From: Anaerobium acetethylicum
Lineage (GTDB): Bacteria; Bacillota; Clostridia; Lachnospirales; Lachnospiraceae
NCBI RefSeq assembly: GCF_900096945.1
Contig: NZ_FMKA01000001.1
Coordinates: forward strand, 613,715-677,714
Length of the DNA: 64,000 nt
Reading direction: 5' to 3'
The notes under the pieces were generated by a model that saw only the letters and a program-made list of their open reading frames with translations, had not been told where the DNA came from and did no database searches. The position numbers and the translations under genes are program-made. Every line of letters starts with the position of its first letter. Positions within the stretch are counted from its first letter, which is position 1. Positions 44,514 through 52,863 of the stretch are shown piece by piece.

Positions 44514-45872
44514 TTACTGTACTGCGTCTCTTAATTTATCACTTACTTCTTCTACTGCTTTCTGCCAGTCAGCAACAGTTTTGTCACCGCTTACTACAGA
44601 GTCTACAGTTCCGAATAAAGTATCTTTCATGCTTACGCCTTCTACAGGAGCAGTTGCCTGGAATCCACCCATAACAGCAGTTGCACCATTGTCATATACG
44701 CTGTAGAACATTTTGTTGTCGCCTTCAAGATTTTCGCTTACACCAGCGATTGGCTGAACAGCGTTTGATTTAGCAAAGATCGCTGCCGCTTCATCTGAAT
44801 ACATATAAGCGATGAATTCTTTAGCCATATCTTTGTTTTCAGCAGCTGCTGGAATCCACATCTGTTCAAACCAGCAGAATGAGCTGCCTGCTCCACCATT
44901 GTTGACTGCTGGAAGTGCTGTGAATCCCCATTCAAAGCCATCAGCTCTTGGAGCATCTTTCATTTCGCCTGGTAACCAGGTACCATTTGGACAGAAGATT
45001 GCTTTGTTGTCTAAGATTAACTGCTGATTTTTTGTAAAGTTCTGGTCATTTGCATTTGCAACTGTTGTAGATTCAGTAAATGCAGCAAGTTTTCCACAGA
45101 TGTCAAATACTTTTGTCAGGTCAGCGCTTTCCCAGATTCCATCATCATAGCTCATTGCTTTGTCAAATGTTTCTGATCCGCCTGCTGAAGAGATCAAAGC
45201 GAACATAAATGCATCAAAGTATCCAGTTGTAGGATATGTAAATAATGCGATTCCTTCTGCTTTAGCTTTTTCTCCTAATTCCCACATACCGTCCCAGGTA
45301 GTAGGTACTTCCCAGCCTTTTTCTTTCAGAAGACCAGCGTTATAAAATAAACCACATGGGCTGTAGAACATTGGTGCGTAGTAAGTTACGCCATCGCCGT
45401 ATGGGTTAGTTGCTAACGTATCAACAAATCCTGGAACAATTTTATCTTTAACCTTTACATCTTCACCCGGTACAGTCATATCAAGTACATCTGTTAAAGG
45501 TTCTAACCCATTTTCTTTTGTTAAAGTTTCAGTTAAAGCCGCTTCACGTCCTGTTGCAAGATGAATAACATCTGGGTACTCTCCAGCTTTCATGCTTGGT
45601 GAAATTACATCTTCAATTTTTTTGTCGATCTGAAGTTCGATTTTCACACCTTCATGTGATGCTTCAAATGCTTTGCAGACTTCCGCCCACATGTCTGCAC
45701 CATATCCGCCTTCAAATGCTGCCACCTTCAATACCTGTTCTTCTGCTGTGTCACCTTTTGCTGTCTCTTCTTTTGCTGTTTTTTCAGTATTCGTTTCTGC
45801 CGTATTTCCACAGCCAACTAACATTGAAGAAACCATGCTAACTGCTAAAATTACTGATAAAGCCTTTTTCAT
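44514..45872 (-). CDS. Sugar-binding lipoprotein of the ABC importer
   Basis: Extracellular solute-binding protein, family 1 (452 aa). The lipoprotein signal ends in MLVGCGNT with lipobox Cys. A Thr/Glu-rich linker (about 24-48) precedes the mature fold. Segments such as PDVIHLATGREAALTETL and APMFYSPCGLFYNAGLLKEK resemble binding proteins for amino-sugar di- and oligosaccharides, but ligand specificity is inferred from the GH112 context. ATG 45872 has a GGAGGAGG SD. Confidence 0.92.
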   Translation of the reverse strand: MKKALSVILAVSMVSSMLVGCGNTAETNTEKTAKEETAKGDTAEEQVLKVAAFEGGYGADMWAEVCKAFEASHEGVKIELQIDKKIEDVISPSMKAGEYPDVIHLATGREAALTETLTKENGLEPLTDVLDMTVPGEDVKVKDKIVPGFVDTLATNPYGDGVTYYAPMFYSPCGLFYNAGLLKEKGWEVPTTWDGMWELGEKAKAEGIALFTYPTTGYFDAFMFALISSAGGSETFDKAMSYDDGIWESADLTKVFDICGKLAAFTESTTVANANDQNFTKNQQLILDNKAIFCPNGTWLPGEMKDAPRADGFEWGFTALPAVNNGGAGSSFCWFEQMWIPAAAENKDMAKEFIAYMYSDEAAAIFAKSNAVQPIAGVSENLEGDNKMFYSVYDNGATAVMGGFQATAPVEGVSMKDTLFGTVDSVVSGDKTVADWQKAVEEVSDKLRDAVQ

Positions 45873-45919
45873 AATAACCTCCTCCAAAAATGTGTGTTTT
45901 CTTTTTTTAACATATTCTA

Positions 45920-45948
45920 ATTATAGAATTCTGGTGCCATATCATCAA
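45920..45948 (-). promoter_or_regulatory. Promoter of the importer operon
   Basis: On the minus strand TTGATG, 17 bases, TATAAT. A candidate operator lies 40-60 bp upstream. Confidence 0.7.
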
Positions 45949-45986
45949 TCTGATTATTGCGTATTTTTTTATATTTGTTGCTATTA

Positions 45987-46002
45987 TGTATAATAAGCAA
46001 TT
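45987..46002. promoter_or_regulatory. Candidate AraC operator at the importer promoter
   Basis: TGTATAATAAGCAATT (plus strand) matches 15 of 16 bases at 47138-47153 over the araC promoter. It is centred near -80 of the importer, a position typical of activation. Confidence 0.5.
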
Positions 46003-46068
46003 AATATAGCATCGTTTTTTATCACATTTTACCATTCATATTATTGAGCAAATTCCGGCAATCTTCTT

Positions 46069-46923
46069 TTATTTGTTTTCCTGCCTTTTTTTCTTTTTGT
46101 ATTCATTGGGAGAAATTCCAATCTTCTTTCGAAACGCCTGAGAAAAATATGATTGAGAGGAAAATCCAATCATACTTGAAATCTCCGCTATAGAATGATC
46201 CGTTGTTTCAAGCAATGCTTTGCTCTCTTCAATTCTCCTGTTGTTCAGGTAGTTGATCGGAGACATCCCTGTATACTTGGTAAATGCATGGATCAGATAG
46301 TACTTGTTCATATTTGTGATGCTGCTCAGGTTTTCGAGTGAAATGTTTTCTGAATAGTTGCTGTCGAAGTACCTTTTTACCTTGCTGCATTCCTTGCTGA
46401 TATTCTTTGAAATTATGCCGTTGCTATCTTCAATGCTGAACTTATTATGCCTTGTAATCTGGATCAGAAGCACTTCCAACAGATTCTGGCATACAGCCTC
46501 ATACTCTGTCTTCTTCCCTTCCATTTCCTTTACCATGGTCATCAGGTGAAACTGGAGCCGTTCTCTGTCATGTCCAAAGTTGCACATATTATAATGTATA
46601 TAATTTTCTGCCTGGTTGAAGTTGAACATTAATCCGTCAATCCCCACCACAACGTATTCCATCGGCTGAGATACAATGGATTTTTCTGTATGCTCCACAT
46701 TCGGATTGATAATCACAAGGTCTCCTTCTTTAACCGAAAACTCCTGATTCTCTACGATAAAACTTCCATTCCCCTTAAATACATAGAATAATTCTGCACA
46801 GTAATGGGAGTGTCTGGTACTGGGCCAGTCCTCTTCATATTTTGAAGTTGTCAAATACAATAGTTTTGTATTGAGTTTTCGGCTCGTTTTCTGGCTGTCA
46901 ATTATATGTCTGTTATTTCCCAT
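46069..46923 (-). CDS. AraC-family regulator with cupin sensor
   Basis: A 284-residue AraC/XylS regulator. The N-terminal cupin has HSHYCAELFYVFKG and INPNVEHTEKS. The C-terminal double HTH ends SIAEISSMIGFSSQSYFSQAF and GISPNEYKKKK. ATG 46923 with a GAGGTG SD is preferred over an overlapping GTG at 46932. It is encoded immediately upstream of the importer operon and most likely activates it in response to the imported sugar or its product. Confidence 0.92.
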   Translation of the reverse strand: MGNNRHIIDSQKTSRKLNTKLLYLTTSKYEEDWPSTRHSHYCAELFYVFKGNGSFIVENQEFSVKEGDLVIINPNVEHTEKSIVSQPMEYVVVGIDGLMFNFNQAENYIHYNMCNFGHDRERLQFHLMTMVKEMEGKKTEYEAVCQNLLEVLLIQITRHNKFSIEDSNGIISKNISKECSKVKRYFDSNYSENISLENLSSITNMNKYYLIHAFTKYTGMSPINYLNNRRIEESKALLETTDHSIAEISSMIGFSSQSYFSQAFRKKIGISPNEYKKKKRQENK

Positions 46924-46997
46924 TCTCTTCACCTCATATAGACTGTCTTTTATTTCATCATAGCAATTCTGTCCTCTCTAAACCCTGCTGTTTTCAC

Positions 46998-47049
46998 AAA
47001 AAAAGCCTTGCTGATCCTGCTTTCTTTATATTTCGGATAAATACAGCAA
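46998..47049 (-). terminator. Attenuator-like hairpin in the araC leader
   Basis: On the minus strand TTGCTG..ATCC pairs with GGAT.CAGCAA and seven T follow shortly after. It lies within the roughly 190-base leader between the araC promoter and gene. The 46924-47323 gap otherwise holds the promoter, the operator-like box and the tRNA terminator. Confidence 0.4.
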
Positions 47050-47122
47050 AAGATTAATGGAGGATATTTTTTTTATGTGTTTTGGTTTTATTGATATTCA
47101 AAAAAAAATCTTCTTTTACAAA

Positions 47123-47151
47123 ATTATATACTGCCTGTGAATAATAAGCAA
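47123..47151 (-). promoter_or_regulatory. Promoter of araC overlapped by the shared box
   Basis: On the minus strand TTGCTT, 17 bases, TATAAT. The 16-bp box (47138-47153) covers its -35, a position typical of autorepression. Confidence 0.65.
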
Positions 47152-47226
47152 TTCATACTTGTCAAATTCTACTTGCGCGTCATGCACATCCGCCATCTGC
47201 AGCACAGTGATACAAAACATGATATC

Positions 47227-47279
47227 AAAAAAAGACCCGGGAGATTATGTTTTCTACTCAAACATAATCTCCCGGGTCT
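47227..47279 (-). terminator. Terminator after tRNA-Leu
   Basis: AGACCCGGGAGATTATGT arm with its complement and a short loop, followed on the minus strand by seven T. Confidence 0.9.
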
Positions 47280-47323
47280 CATTCGTTTTCCGGGTTTCTA
47301 AAACCGCTGAACCCCTGCTATAA

Positions 47324-47406
47324 TGCGGATAAAGGGACTCGAACCCTTACGCCCTCGCGAGCGGCAGATTTTGAGTCTGCTGCGTCTGCCATTCCGCCAC
47401 ATCCGC
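47324..47406 (-). tRNA. tRNA-Leu (CAA)
   Basis: Minus-strand class II tRNA. Acceptor GCGGATG pairs with ATCCGC plus discriminator A; the anticodon loop is CTCAAAA (anticodon CAA, reading UUG). The long variable arm (GCCGCTCGCGAGGGCG region) is typical of Leu, and the T loop GGTTCGAGTCC is intact. No CCA is encoded. Confidence 0.96.
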
Positions 47407-47424
47407 TTAACTGGAACGAATTAC

Positions 47425-47453
47425 ATTTTATCATAATAATCCCAACATTGCAA
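47425..47453 (-). promoter_or_regulatory. Promoter of tRNA-Leu
   Basis: On the minus strand TTGCAA, 17 bases, TAAAAT, about 19 bp before the mature tRNA. Confidence 0.7.
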
Positions 47454-47481
47454 TAGTTTTTTTCATTTTCTATCATGTCCT

Positions 47482-47522
47482 AAAAAAATGCTCATCAATC
47501 CTGCGGATTGATGAGCATTTTC
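47482..47522 (-). terminator. Terminator after lysA
   Basis: Arms AAAATGCTCATCAATCC and complement with a 3-base loop and A/T flanks: a strong terminator in both directions, 9 bp past the lysA stop. Confidence 0.9.
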
Positions 47523-47530
47523 AATATTCT

Positions 47531-48799
47531 TTAGTATTCGATTTTAGAAAGGATATCAGAAAAATCAAATGTTGCAAAATAATCCTTTGGAGTTTCAGCC
47601 CTTCTGATCAGCTGTGTAGTTCCATCTTCCTTAAGGAGAATTTCGGCAGACTTCAGTTTTCCGTTGTAGTTGTATCCCATAGCAAATCCATGTGCACCCG
47701 TATCGTGGATTACAAGAAGGTCTCCCATGTCTATTTTAGGAAGCATACGGTCAATTGCAAATTTATCATTGTTTTCACAAAGAGATCCTGTAATGTCATA
47801 TTTATGGTCGCAGGGTTCATTTTCTTTTCCCATGACTGTAATATGGTGGTATGCGCCGTACATTGCCGGTCTCATAAGATTTACCGCAGACGCATCGCAG
47901 CCGATGTATTCTTTGTATATATGTTTTTCATGTACAGCGGTTGTTACAAGGCATCCGTAAGGTCCCATCATGAATCTTCCGAGCTCCGTATAAATTGCAA
48001 TATCACCCATTCCTGCCGGAACAAGTATTTCTTCAAATGCCTTTCTTACGCCTTCTCCGATCGCATAGATATCATTCGGTTCCTGTTCAGGCCTGTAAGG
48101 GATTCCGATTCCTCCTGAAAGGTTGATGAACTTGATATCTGCGCCTGTTTCTTTTTCGATTTCCACGGCAGTTTCAAAAAGGATTTTTGCAAGTGTCGGA
48201 TAATATTCGTTTGTTACCGTGTTGCTTGCAAGGAAAGCATGTATTCCGAAATTCTTAACACCTTTTGATTTCAGGATCTTAAATCCCTCGAAAAGCTGCT
48301 CTTTCGTGAATCCGTATTTTGCATCTCCAGGATTGTCCATGATATCAGTGCTGATTTTGAACAGCCCGCCAGGGTTGAAGCGGCAGCTGATGGTTTCAGG
48401 AATTCCTGCTGTCTTTTCAAGGAAGTCTATATGGGTAAAATCGTCCAGATTGATTACTGCATCCATTTCTCTCGCATAAACGAACTCTTCTGCCGGAGTC
48501 GCATTTGAGGAGAACATGATGTCCTCTCCTTTAAAGCCAAGAGCCTGTGCCATCATAAGTTCTGTCATTGATGAGCAGTCGCAGCCGCAGCCATATTCCT
48601 TGAGAATATTGATCAGATAAGGATTTGGGGTCGCCTTTACTGCAAAATATTCCTTGAATCCCTTGTTCCAGGAAAAAGCCTCTTTCAACCTCTTTACATT
48701 TTCCCTGATTCCTTTTTCATCGTAAAGATGGAATGGGGTAGGATATTCTTTCGTAATTTCTTTCAACTGCTCAAGTGTAACAAATGTTTCTTTTTTCAT
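47531..48799 (-). CDS. lysA: Diaminopimelate decarboxylase
   Basis: Fold type III PLP decarboxylase (422 aa) of the LysA family, giving lysine from meso-diaminopimelate. The PLP lysine is in EYFAVKATPNPY. The glycine-rich NLSGGIGIPYRPEQ segment binds PLP phosphate; the substrate-binding GSLCENNDKF box is near the C-terminus. It starts 2 bp after a TrmB-type regulator, an unusual partner for lysA. A related amino-acid decarboxylase role cannot be fully excluded. Confidence 0.88.
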   Translation of the reverse strand: MKKETFVTLEQLKEITKEYPTPFHLYDEKGIRENVKRLKEAFSWNKGFKEYFAVKATPNPYLINILKEYGCGCDCSSMTELMMAQALGFKGEDIMFSSNATPAEEFVYAREMDAVINLDDFTHIDFLEKTAGIPETISCRFNPGGLFKISTDIMDNPGDAKYGFTKEQLFEGFKILKSKGVKNFGIHAFLASNTVTNEYYPTLAKILFETAVEIEKETGADIKFINLSGGIGIPYRPEQEPNDIYAIGEGVRKAFEEILVPAGMGDIAIYTELGRFMMGPYGCLVTTAVHEKHIYKEYIGCDASAVNLMRPAMYGAYHHITVMGKENEPCDHKYDITGSLCENNDKFAIDRMLPKIDMGDLLVIHDTGAHGFAMGYNYNGKLKSAEILLKEDGTTQLIRRAETPKDYFATFDFSDILSKIEY

Positions 48800-48801
48800 A
48801 T

Positions 48802-49509
48802 TTAAAAATCTCCTTTCGTAAGTTCAATTAGTTTTATCTCATTTCTCAGAGCCTCTTTCAGTACATCCACAAAATTCTGTTTTGATGCATAAAGGCAGGT
48901 TGACTGGTGTCCTTTTCCAAGCTCGCCTGTAAGCGCATAGCTTGAATCTGTAATGAGGCGTACCTGGCTTTCTTTTTTATCTCCCAGGTAGACTTTAGCA
49001 CCTTCCAGTGAGTATTCTGTATCGGTCAAAATGACGACCTTGATATTTCTTCCAAGGAGCCTTTTCAGTTCCGGCGCAACAAGTTCAATCAGACTGACTG
49101 GCATCGATAGATAAATCCTCTGCTCGGTCCTGTCCAGCATATTCCTGATCTTGTCCAGGATGTGCCTGTCGCCTTCTATAGTGGCATAGCATTCCGGCTC
49201 TCTTTTATTCTCTGTCATATTGGCAGCAAGGTACTCTTTCATTTCTCCAAGCCTGCGTATTTTGTTTTCACAGAATTCAGTGACTGCCACCGCTGTATAT
49301 TTAGTCGCAGAACCTTCGATTATATAGGCAGCCCCTTTTTCCACAAGACCCGCAAGGGCATTATATGCATTGGAGCGCGAGATCCCTGTGATTTTTGCAG
49401 CTTCATATCCCGTCATCTCTCCCTGCTCAGACATAGCAGCATATATGGTAGCTTCCTGCCGTGTCAGTCCGAACTGCGCAAGCCTGTCGACTATATGGTT
49501 GTCTTCCAT
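48802..49509 (-). CDS. TrmB-family transcriptional regulator
   Basis: A 235-residue TrmB-type regulator: an N-terminal winged helix (LTRQEATIYAAMSEQ, SRSNAYNALAGLVEKGA) and a C-terminal phospholipase-D-like sensor fold (IYLSMPVSLIELVAPELKRL). TrmB proteins usually sense sugars, but here the gene is coupled to lysA. A 26-bp palindrome overlapping its own -10 suggests autorepression. Confidence 0.88.
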   Translation of the reverse strand: MEDNHIVDRLAQFGLTRQEATIYAAMSEQGEMTGYEAAKITGISRSNAYNALAGLVEKGAAYIIEGSATKYTAVAVTEFCENKIRRLGEMKEYLAANMTENKREPECYATIEGDRHILDKIRNMLDRTEQRIYLSMPVSLIELVAPELKRLLGRNIKVVILTDTEYSLEGAKVYLGDKKESQVRLITDSSYALTGELGKGHQSTCLYASKQNFVDVLKEALRNEIKLIELTKGDF

Positions 49510-49616
49510 CCATGCTCCTTTCCTCTGTCGATATTATGCAGCTGTTAAAAACGGCTTTCTCATATCATTCCAGAATGTCTCGATAGAATCTTCAGCATTT
49601 CTGCTTTGGTAAATAA

Positions 49617-49642
49617 ATAGTGTTTCTATTTAGTAACACTAT
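49617..49642. promoter_or_regulatory. Candidate TrmB operator (26-bp palindrome)
   Basis: ATAGTGTT..CTA and TAG..AACACTAT arms, perfect over 8 plus 3 bp. It covers the -10 and start region of the trmB-lysA promoter and lies about 60 bp upstream of the acetate-transporter promoter. Confidence 0.65.
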
Positions 49643-49666
49643 AATTCAAGATATTCCGTTTGTCAA
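49638..49666 (-). promoter_or_regulatory. Promoter of trmB-lysA
   Basis: On the minus strand TTGACA, 17 bases, TATAGT, the -10 inside the palindrome. About 130 bp of leader follows before the trmB start. Confidence 0.78.
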
Positions 49667-49702
49667 TATCCAAAAGAAAATCTCCGCAATGAATATAAAA
49701 TT

Positions 49703-49730
49703 TTGAACACTTTTATATTGAATTTATGCT
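49703..49730 (+). promoter_or_regulatory. Promoter of the acetate transporter gene
   Basis: TTGAAC, 16 bases, TATGCT on the plus strand, about 60 bp before the gene. Confidence 0.55.
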
Positions 49731-49788
49731 GAAAAAATGGTACTCTATCTCAGGTGTATATCACACAATTTATTATTTGGAGGACATT

Positions 49789-50352
49789 ATGTCAACAGAA
49801 TCAAACAAATCAACGATTGCCAATCCGGCTCCATTAGGACTGCTTGGATTCGGAATGACAACCTGTTTACTCAATCTGCATAACGCCGGAATCATTCCGC
49901 TTTCCATCGTTATCGTTGCAATGGGCTTTGCCCTGGGTGGAGCAGCACAGATTATCGCCGGTATTATGGAATTCAAGAAAAACAACACCTTCGGAGCTAC
50001 AGCCTTTACGGCTTATGGATTCTTCTGGTGGTCGCTTATCCTGATCTGGATCAAGCCTTTCGGGAGCATCGACGCTGCAGACAGCAAGAGCATGGGCTTC
50101 TACTTAGGCCTCTGGTGCCTGTTTACCGCTTTCATGTTCGTTGGAACATTGAAGCACAACCGCGCTTCACAGGTGGTATTCGGCTCACTTACTATTCTCT
50201 TCCTTCTGCTTTCAGCAGCTAATTTCACAGGATCAGAAGCTATCCATACTGTTGCAGGATATGTTGGAATTTTCTGTGGACTCTCAGCAATCTACAATGC
50301 AATGGGACAGATCATCAACCAGGAATTTGGCAGAACAGTTATGCCTCTTTAA
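49789..50352 (+). CDS. Acetate/succinate transporter (AceTr, SatP-like)
   Basis: Six-TM acetate uptake/release protein (187 aa) of the GPR1/FUN34/YaaH family. The family signature NPAPLGLLGFGMTT is at the N-terminus; the FYLGLWCLFTAFMFVGTL helix is also typical. ATG 49789 has a TTGGAGGA SD; the frame upstream to 49726 is untranslated leader. In a cell with pta-ackA it can move acetate in or out. Confidence 0.93.
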   Translation: MSTESNKSTIANPAPLGLLGFGMTTCLLNLHNAGIIPLSIVIVAMGFALGGAAQIIAGIMEFKKNNTFGATAFTAYGFFWWSLILIWIKPFGSIDAADSKSMGFYLGLWCLFTAFMFVGTLKHNRASQVVFGSLTILFLLLSAANFTGSEAIHTVAGYVGIFCGLSAIYNAMGQIINQEFGRTVMPL

Positions 50353-50370
50353 TTTATTAATTCTGGTTTC

Positions 50371-50412
50371 AAAAAAACCTCCGTACTGATTACTCAGCCG
50401 GAGGTTTTTTGT
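50371..50412. terminator. Bidirectional terminator between satP-like gene and pyk
   Basis: AAAAAACCTCCG and CGGAGGTTTTTT arms around a 16-base loop; serves both convergent genes. Confidence 0.9.
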
Positions 50413-50427
50413 TTATTCTTTTTCTGA

Positions 50428-51873
50428 TTATTCTATCACGATAACTTTCATGTTGTTAGTAATTCCCGCTCTGCAGTCTGTAATATCATCAGCTGGCACA
50501 CCTGAAGTCAGGACAATAATATCTCCCGCTTCCACAAATTTCTGCTTTTTAATGATATCAACTGACTCGTCAACTATGTTTTCTGCAGTTCCGCCCTTGC
50601 TGTCGACTCCGACAGATTTCAAAGGTGTAACACCCCAGTAGAGCTGCATTCTTCTTACCACTGAATCGTTAGGCGATACGCCAATGATATCAGTTTTTGG
50701 CTTTATTTTCGAAATAAGTCTCGGTGTAAGGCCTGAAATACTTGCAGCAACAATATATTTAGCATTCAGCTGCATTGCTGTCGCCACTGAAGAGTATCCT
50801 ACTGCACCTGAAATCTCCATATCATTATAATTCTTCTTTTCATTCATAAGTGCATCATAATCAAGAGAAGGTTCTGTCGTCTCCGCAATATGCACCATCA
50901 TCCTGAGTGCCTCAACAGGATATTTTCCCATTGCTGTTTCTCCTGAAAGCATGATTGCATCGGTTCCATCGTAAATAGCATTCGCAACATCGGTAACTTC
51001 CGCTCTTGTAGGGCGGGGGTTACGGATCATGGAATCCAGCATCTGCGTTGCTGTGATAACAGGCGTGTAATTTTCATTACATTTCTTGATTATCATTTTC
51101 TGCACTTTAGGAAGCTGTTCTACAGGAATTTCAACACCAAGATCGCCTCTTGCTACCATGATTCCATCGCTGCATCTGATGATCTCATCAATATTTTCGA
51201 TTCCTTCTGCATTTTCGATTTTGGCTATGATCGCCATAGTTGAATTGTGCTCTTTCAGGATTTTTCTGATTTCTTTGATTGCATCCGCTGAACGCACGAA
51301 AGAAGCTGCAATGAAATCCATTCCCTGTTCAATACCAAAAATGATGTCGTCCTTATCCTTCTGGGTAAGGGCAGGAAGATTTATGCTTACATTAGGAACG
51401 TTTACACCCTTTTTACCGCCAAGCTCTCCGCCATTGATAATCGTACATACAACATTCTTATCGCTGACTTCCGTTACTTCAAGTTCGATCAGGCCGTCAT
51501 CAATCAGAATTCTGTTTCCCGGAACAACATCATTCACAATTCCCGAATAGTTGATATGACCTGTCTTTTCATCTCCGACAATATCCTCAATCGTAAGTAT
51601 ATAAGTTTCTCCCTCTTTCAGGGTCACTTTCTTGTCATCCTTAAGAACACCCGTCCTGATTTCCGGACCTTTTGTATCTAAGAGCATTGCCACTGGAATT
51701 CCCAACTCTTCCCTAACACTCTTGAGAATGCTGATTCTGCCAAGCTGTTCTTCATGATCGCCATGAGAAAAATTAAACCTTGCCATATCCATTCCATTCT
51801 GTGCCAGCTGTAACATAGTTTCCCTGTTGTTTGTGTTCGGACCCATGGTGCAGATAATCTTTGTTTTCTTCAT
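50428..51873 (-). CDS. pyk: Pyruvate kinase
   Basis: Pyruvate kinase (481 aa), last step of glycolysis. MKKTKIICTMGPNTNN at the N-terminus, the IAKIENAEGIENIDEI signature and MLSGETAMGKYPVEALRMM are present. It has the A, B and C domains but not the extra PEP-utiliser-like C-terminal domain of many Bacillus enzymes. ATG 51873 follows a GGAGGA SD. Confidence 0.97.
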   Translation of the reverse strand: MKKTKIICTMGPNTNNRETMLQLAQNGMDMARFNFSHGDHEEQLGRISILKSVREELGIPVAMLLDTKGPEIRTGVLKDDKKVTLKEGETYILTIEDIVGDEKTGHINYSGIVNDVVPGNRILIDDGLIELEVTEVSDKNVVCTIINGGELGGKKGVNVPNVSINLPALTQKDKDDIIFGIEQGMDFIAASFVRSADAIKEIRKILKEHNSTMAIIAKIENAEGIENIDEIIRCSDGIMVARGDLGVEIPVEQLPKVQKMIIKKCNENYTPVITATQMLDSMIRNPRPTRAEVTDVANAIYDGTDAIMLSGETAMGKYPVEALRMMVHIAETTEPSLDYDALMNEKKNYNDMEISGAVGYSSVATAMQLNAKYIVAASISGLTPRLISKIKPKTDIIGVSPNDSVVRRMQLYWGVTPLKSVGVDSKGGTAENIVDESVDIIKKQKFVEAGDIIVLTSGVPADDITDCRAGITNNMKVIVIE

Positions 51874-51972
51874 ATACATTCCTCCAATTTTATAAATGAA
51901 GCCCCTTATGCATTGTATGAAACCAGATACAAAAGAGGCCTGTTTCTAATTTTATGATTTATACAGTTCCGG

Positions 51973-52821
51973 TTACTTTTTTATGTGGGTATGGGTAAAC
52001 AAATGATCCTGGCAATACTCATAATTGCCGTCACATTTCGAACAGAAGCGGAACTCCAGATGATCCCCGTCATTTTCAGTTCTTCCGCATATTGCACATT
52101 TATGTTTTGTTACACCTGCATGTTTGACAGTCTGCTGCCTGTATGCATGCTGTCTGCGCCTGTTGGCTGCCGAAAAAACCTTAGCCTGCTTCCTTGTCGC
52201 ATAAAAGAATATCAAAAAGTTGAGTATCGATAAAATAGCACTTACCGGCGTGATTAGATATAAAGGATTCTGATTCTGTACAGACGCATAGATGCCTGTC
52301 AATATTTCAAAAACGAAAAATGCCCCATTAAGCCATGCCAGATACTTTACTTTTACCGGTATTACGAAAAACAGCAGAAACTGTATGTCCGGATATACCG
52401 CCGCAAAGGCAAAGAAAAGCGACAGGTTCAGATAAGCAGTGTCAAAGCTGAAATTGTAGCCTGTTGCCAAAAACAGGATAATTGAAGTAACCACATGCAT
52501 CAGCACCCCCGTGAAGAAATAGAGGTTGAACCTGAATGCTCCCCACTGGCGTTCCAGCTGGGTTCCAATCATATAGTAGAGATAAAGTGCGAATATCACA
52601 AATATATAGCTGCCTTCAGGCGGCTGTACCAGGAATGTCACTATCCTCCATACCTGGCCATGCAGAATCGCTTCCGCGTTCAGGGACAGATATTTTACGT
52701 ACACCTCCGGTGCCAGCAGATTCACTGCCACGCCTATGCCGTAAAGAATAATGATGTAGTACATCAGATTGTGAACAGCATATTTTCCAAATTTTCTTTC
52801 CAGTTTATTAATAAAATTCAT
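51973..52821 (-). CDS. Rhomboid-like membrane protein with zinc-ribbon tail
   Basis: A 282-residue protein with six or so TM helices in rhomboid-like order (GQVWRIVTFLVQPP, WGAFRFNLYFFTG). The GxSG serine motif and the catalytic His of rhomboid proteases are not seen (NLSLFFAFAAVYPD at the equivalent place), so it is probably a pseudoprotease. A basic linker leads to a C-terminal zinc ribbon, CAICGRTENDGDHLEFRFCSKC. Function unknown. It lies between corA and pyk. Confidence 0.75.
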   Translation of the reverse strand: MNFINKLERKFGKYAVHNLMYYIIILYGIGVAVNLLAPEVYVKYLSLNAEAILHGQVWRIVTFLVQPPEGSYIFVIFALYLYYMIGTQLERQWGAFRFNLYFFTGVLMHVVTSIILFLATGYNFSFDTAYLNLSLFFAFAAVYPDIQFLLFFVIPVKVKYLAWLNGAFFVFEILTGIYASVQNQNPLYLITPVSAILSILNFLIFFYATRKQAKVFSAANRRRQHAYRQQTVKHAGVTKHKCAICGRTENDGDHLEFRFCSKCDGNYEYCQDHLFTHTHIKK

Positions 52822-52863
52822 TGCTGCGCCTTTCTTAATTAAGGAAGTCCAAACCGTGTCTGT

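Noticed and set aside
47324..47406. tRNA-Ser (also has a long variable arm)
   Set aside because: The anticodon loop CTCAAAA gives CAA, a Leu anticodon, and discriminator A fits Leu rather than the G of Ser.
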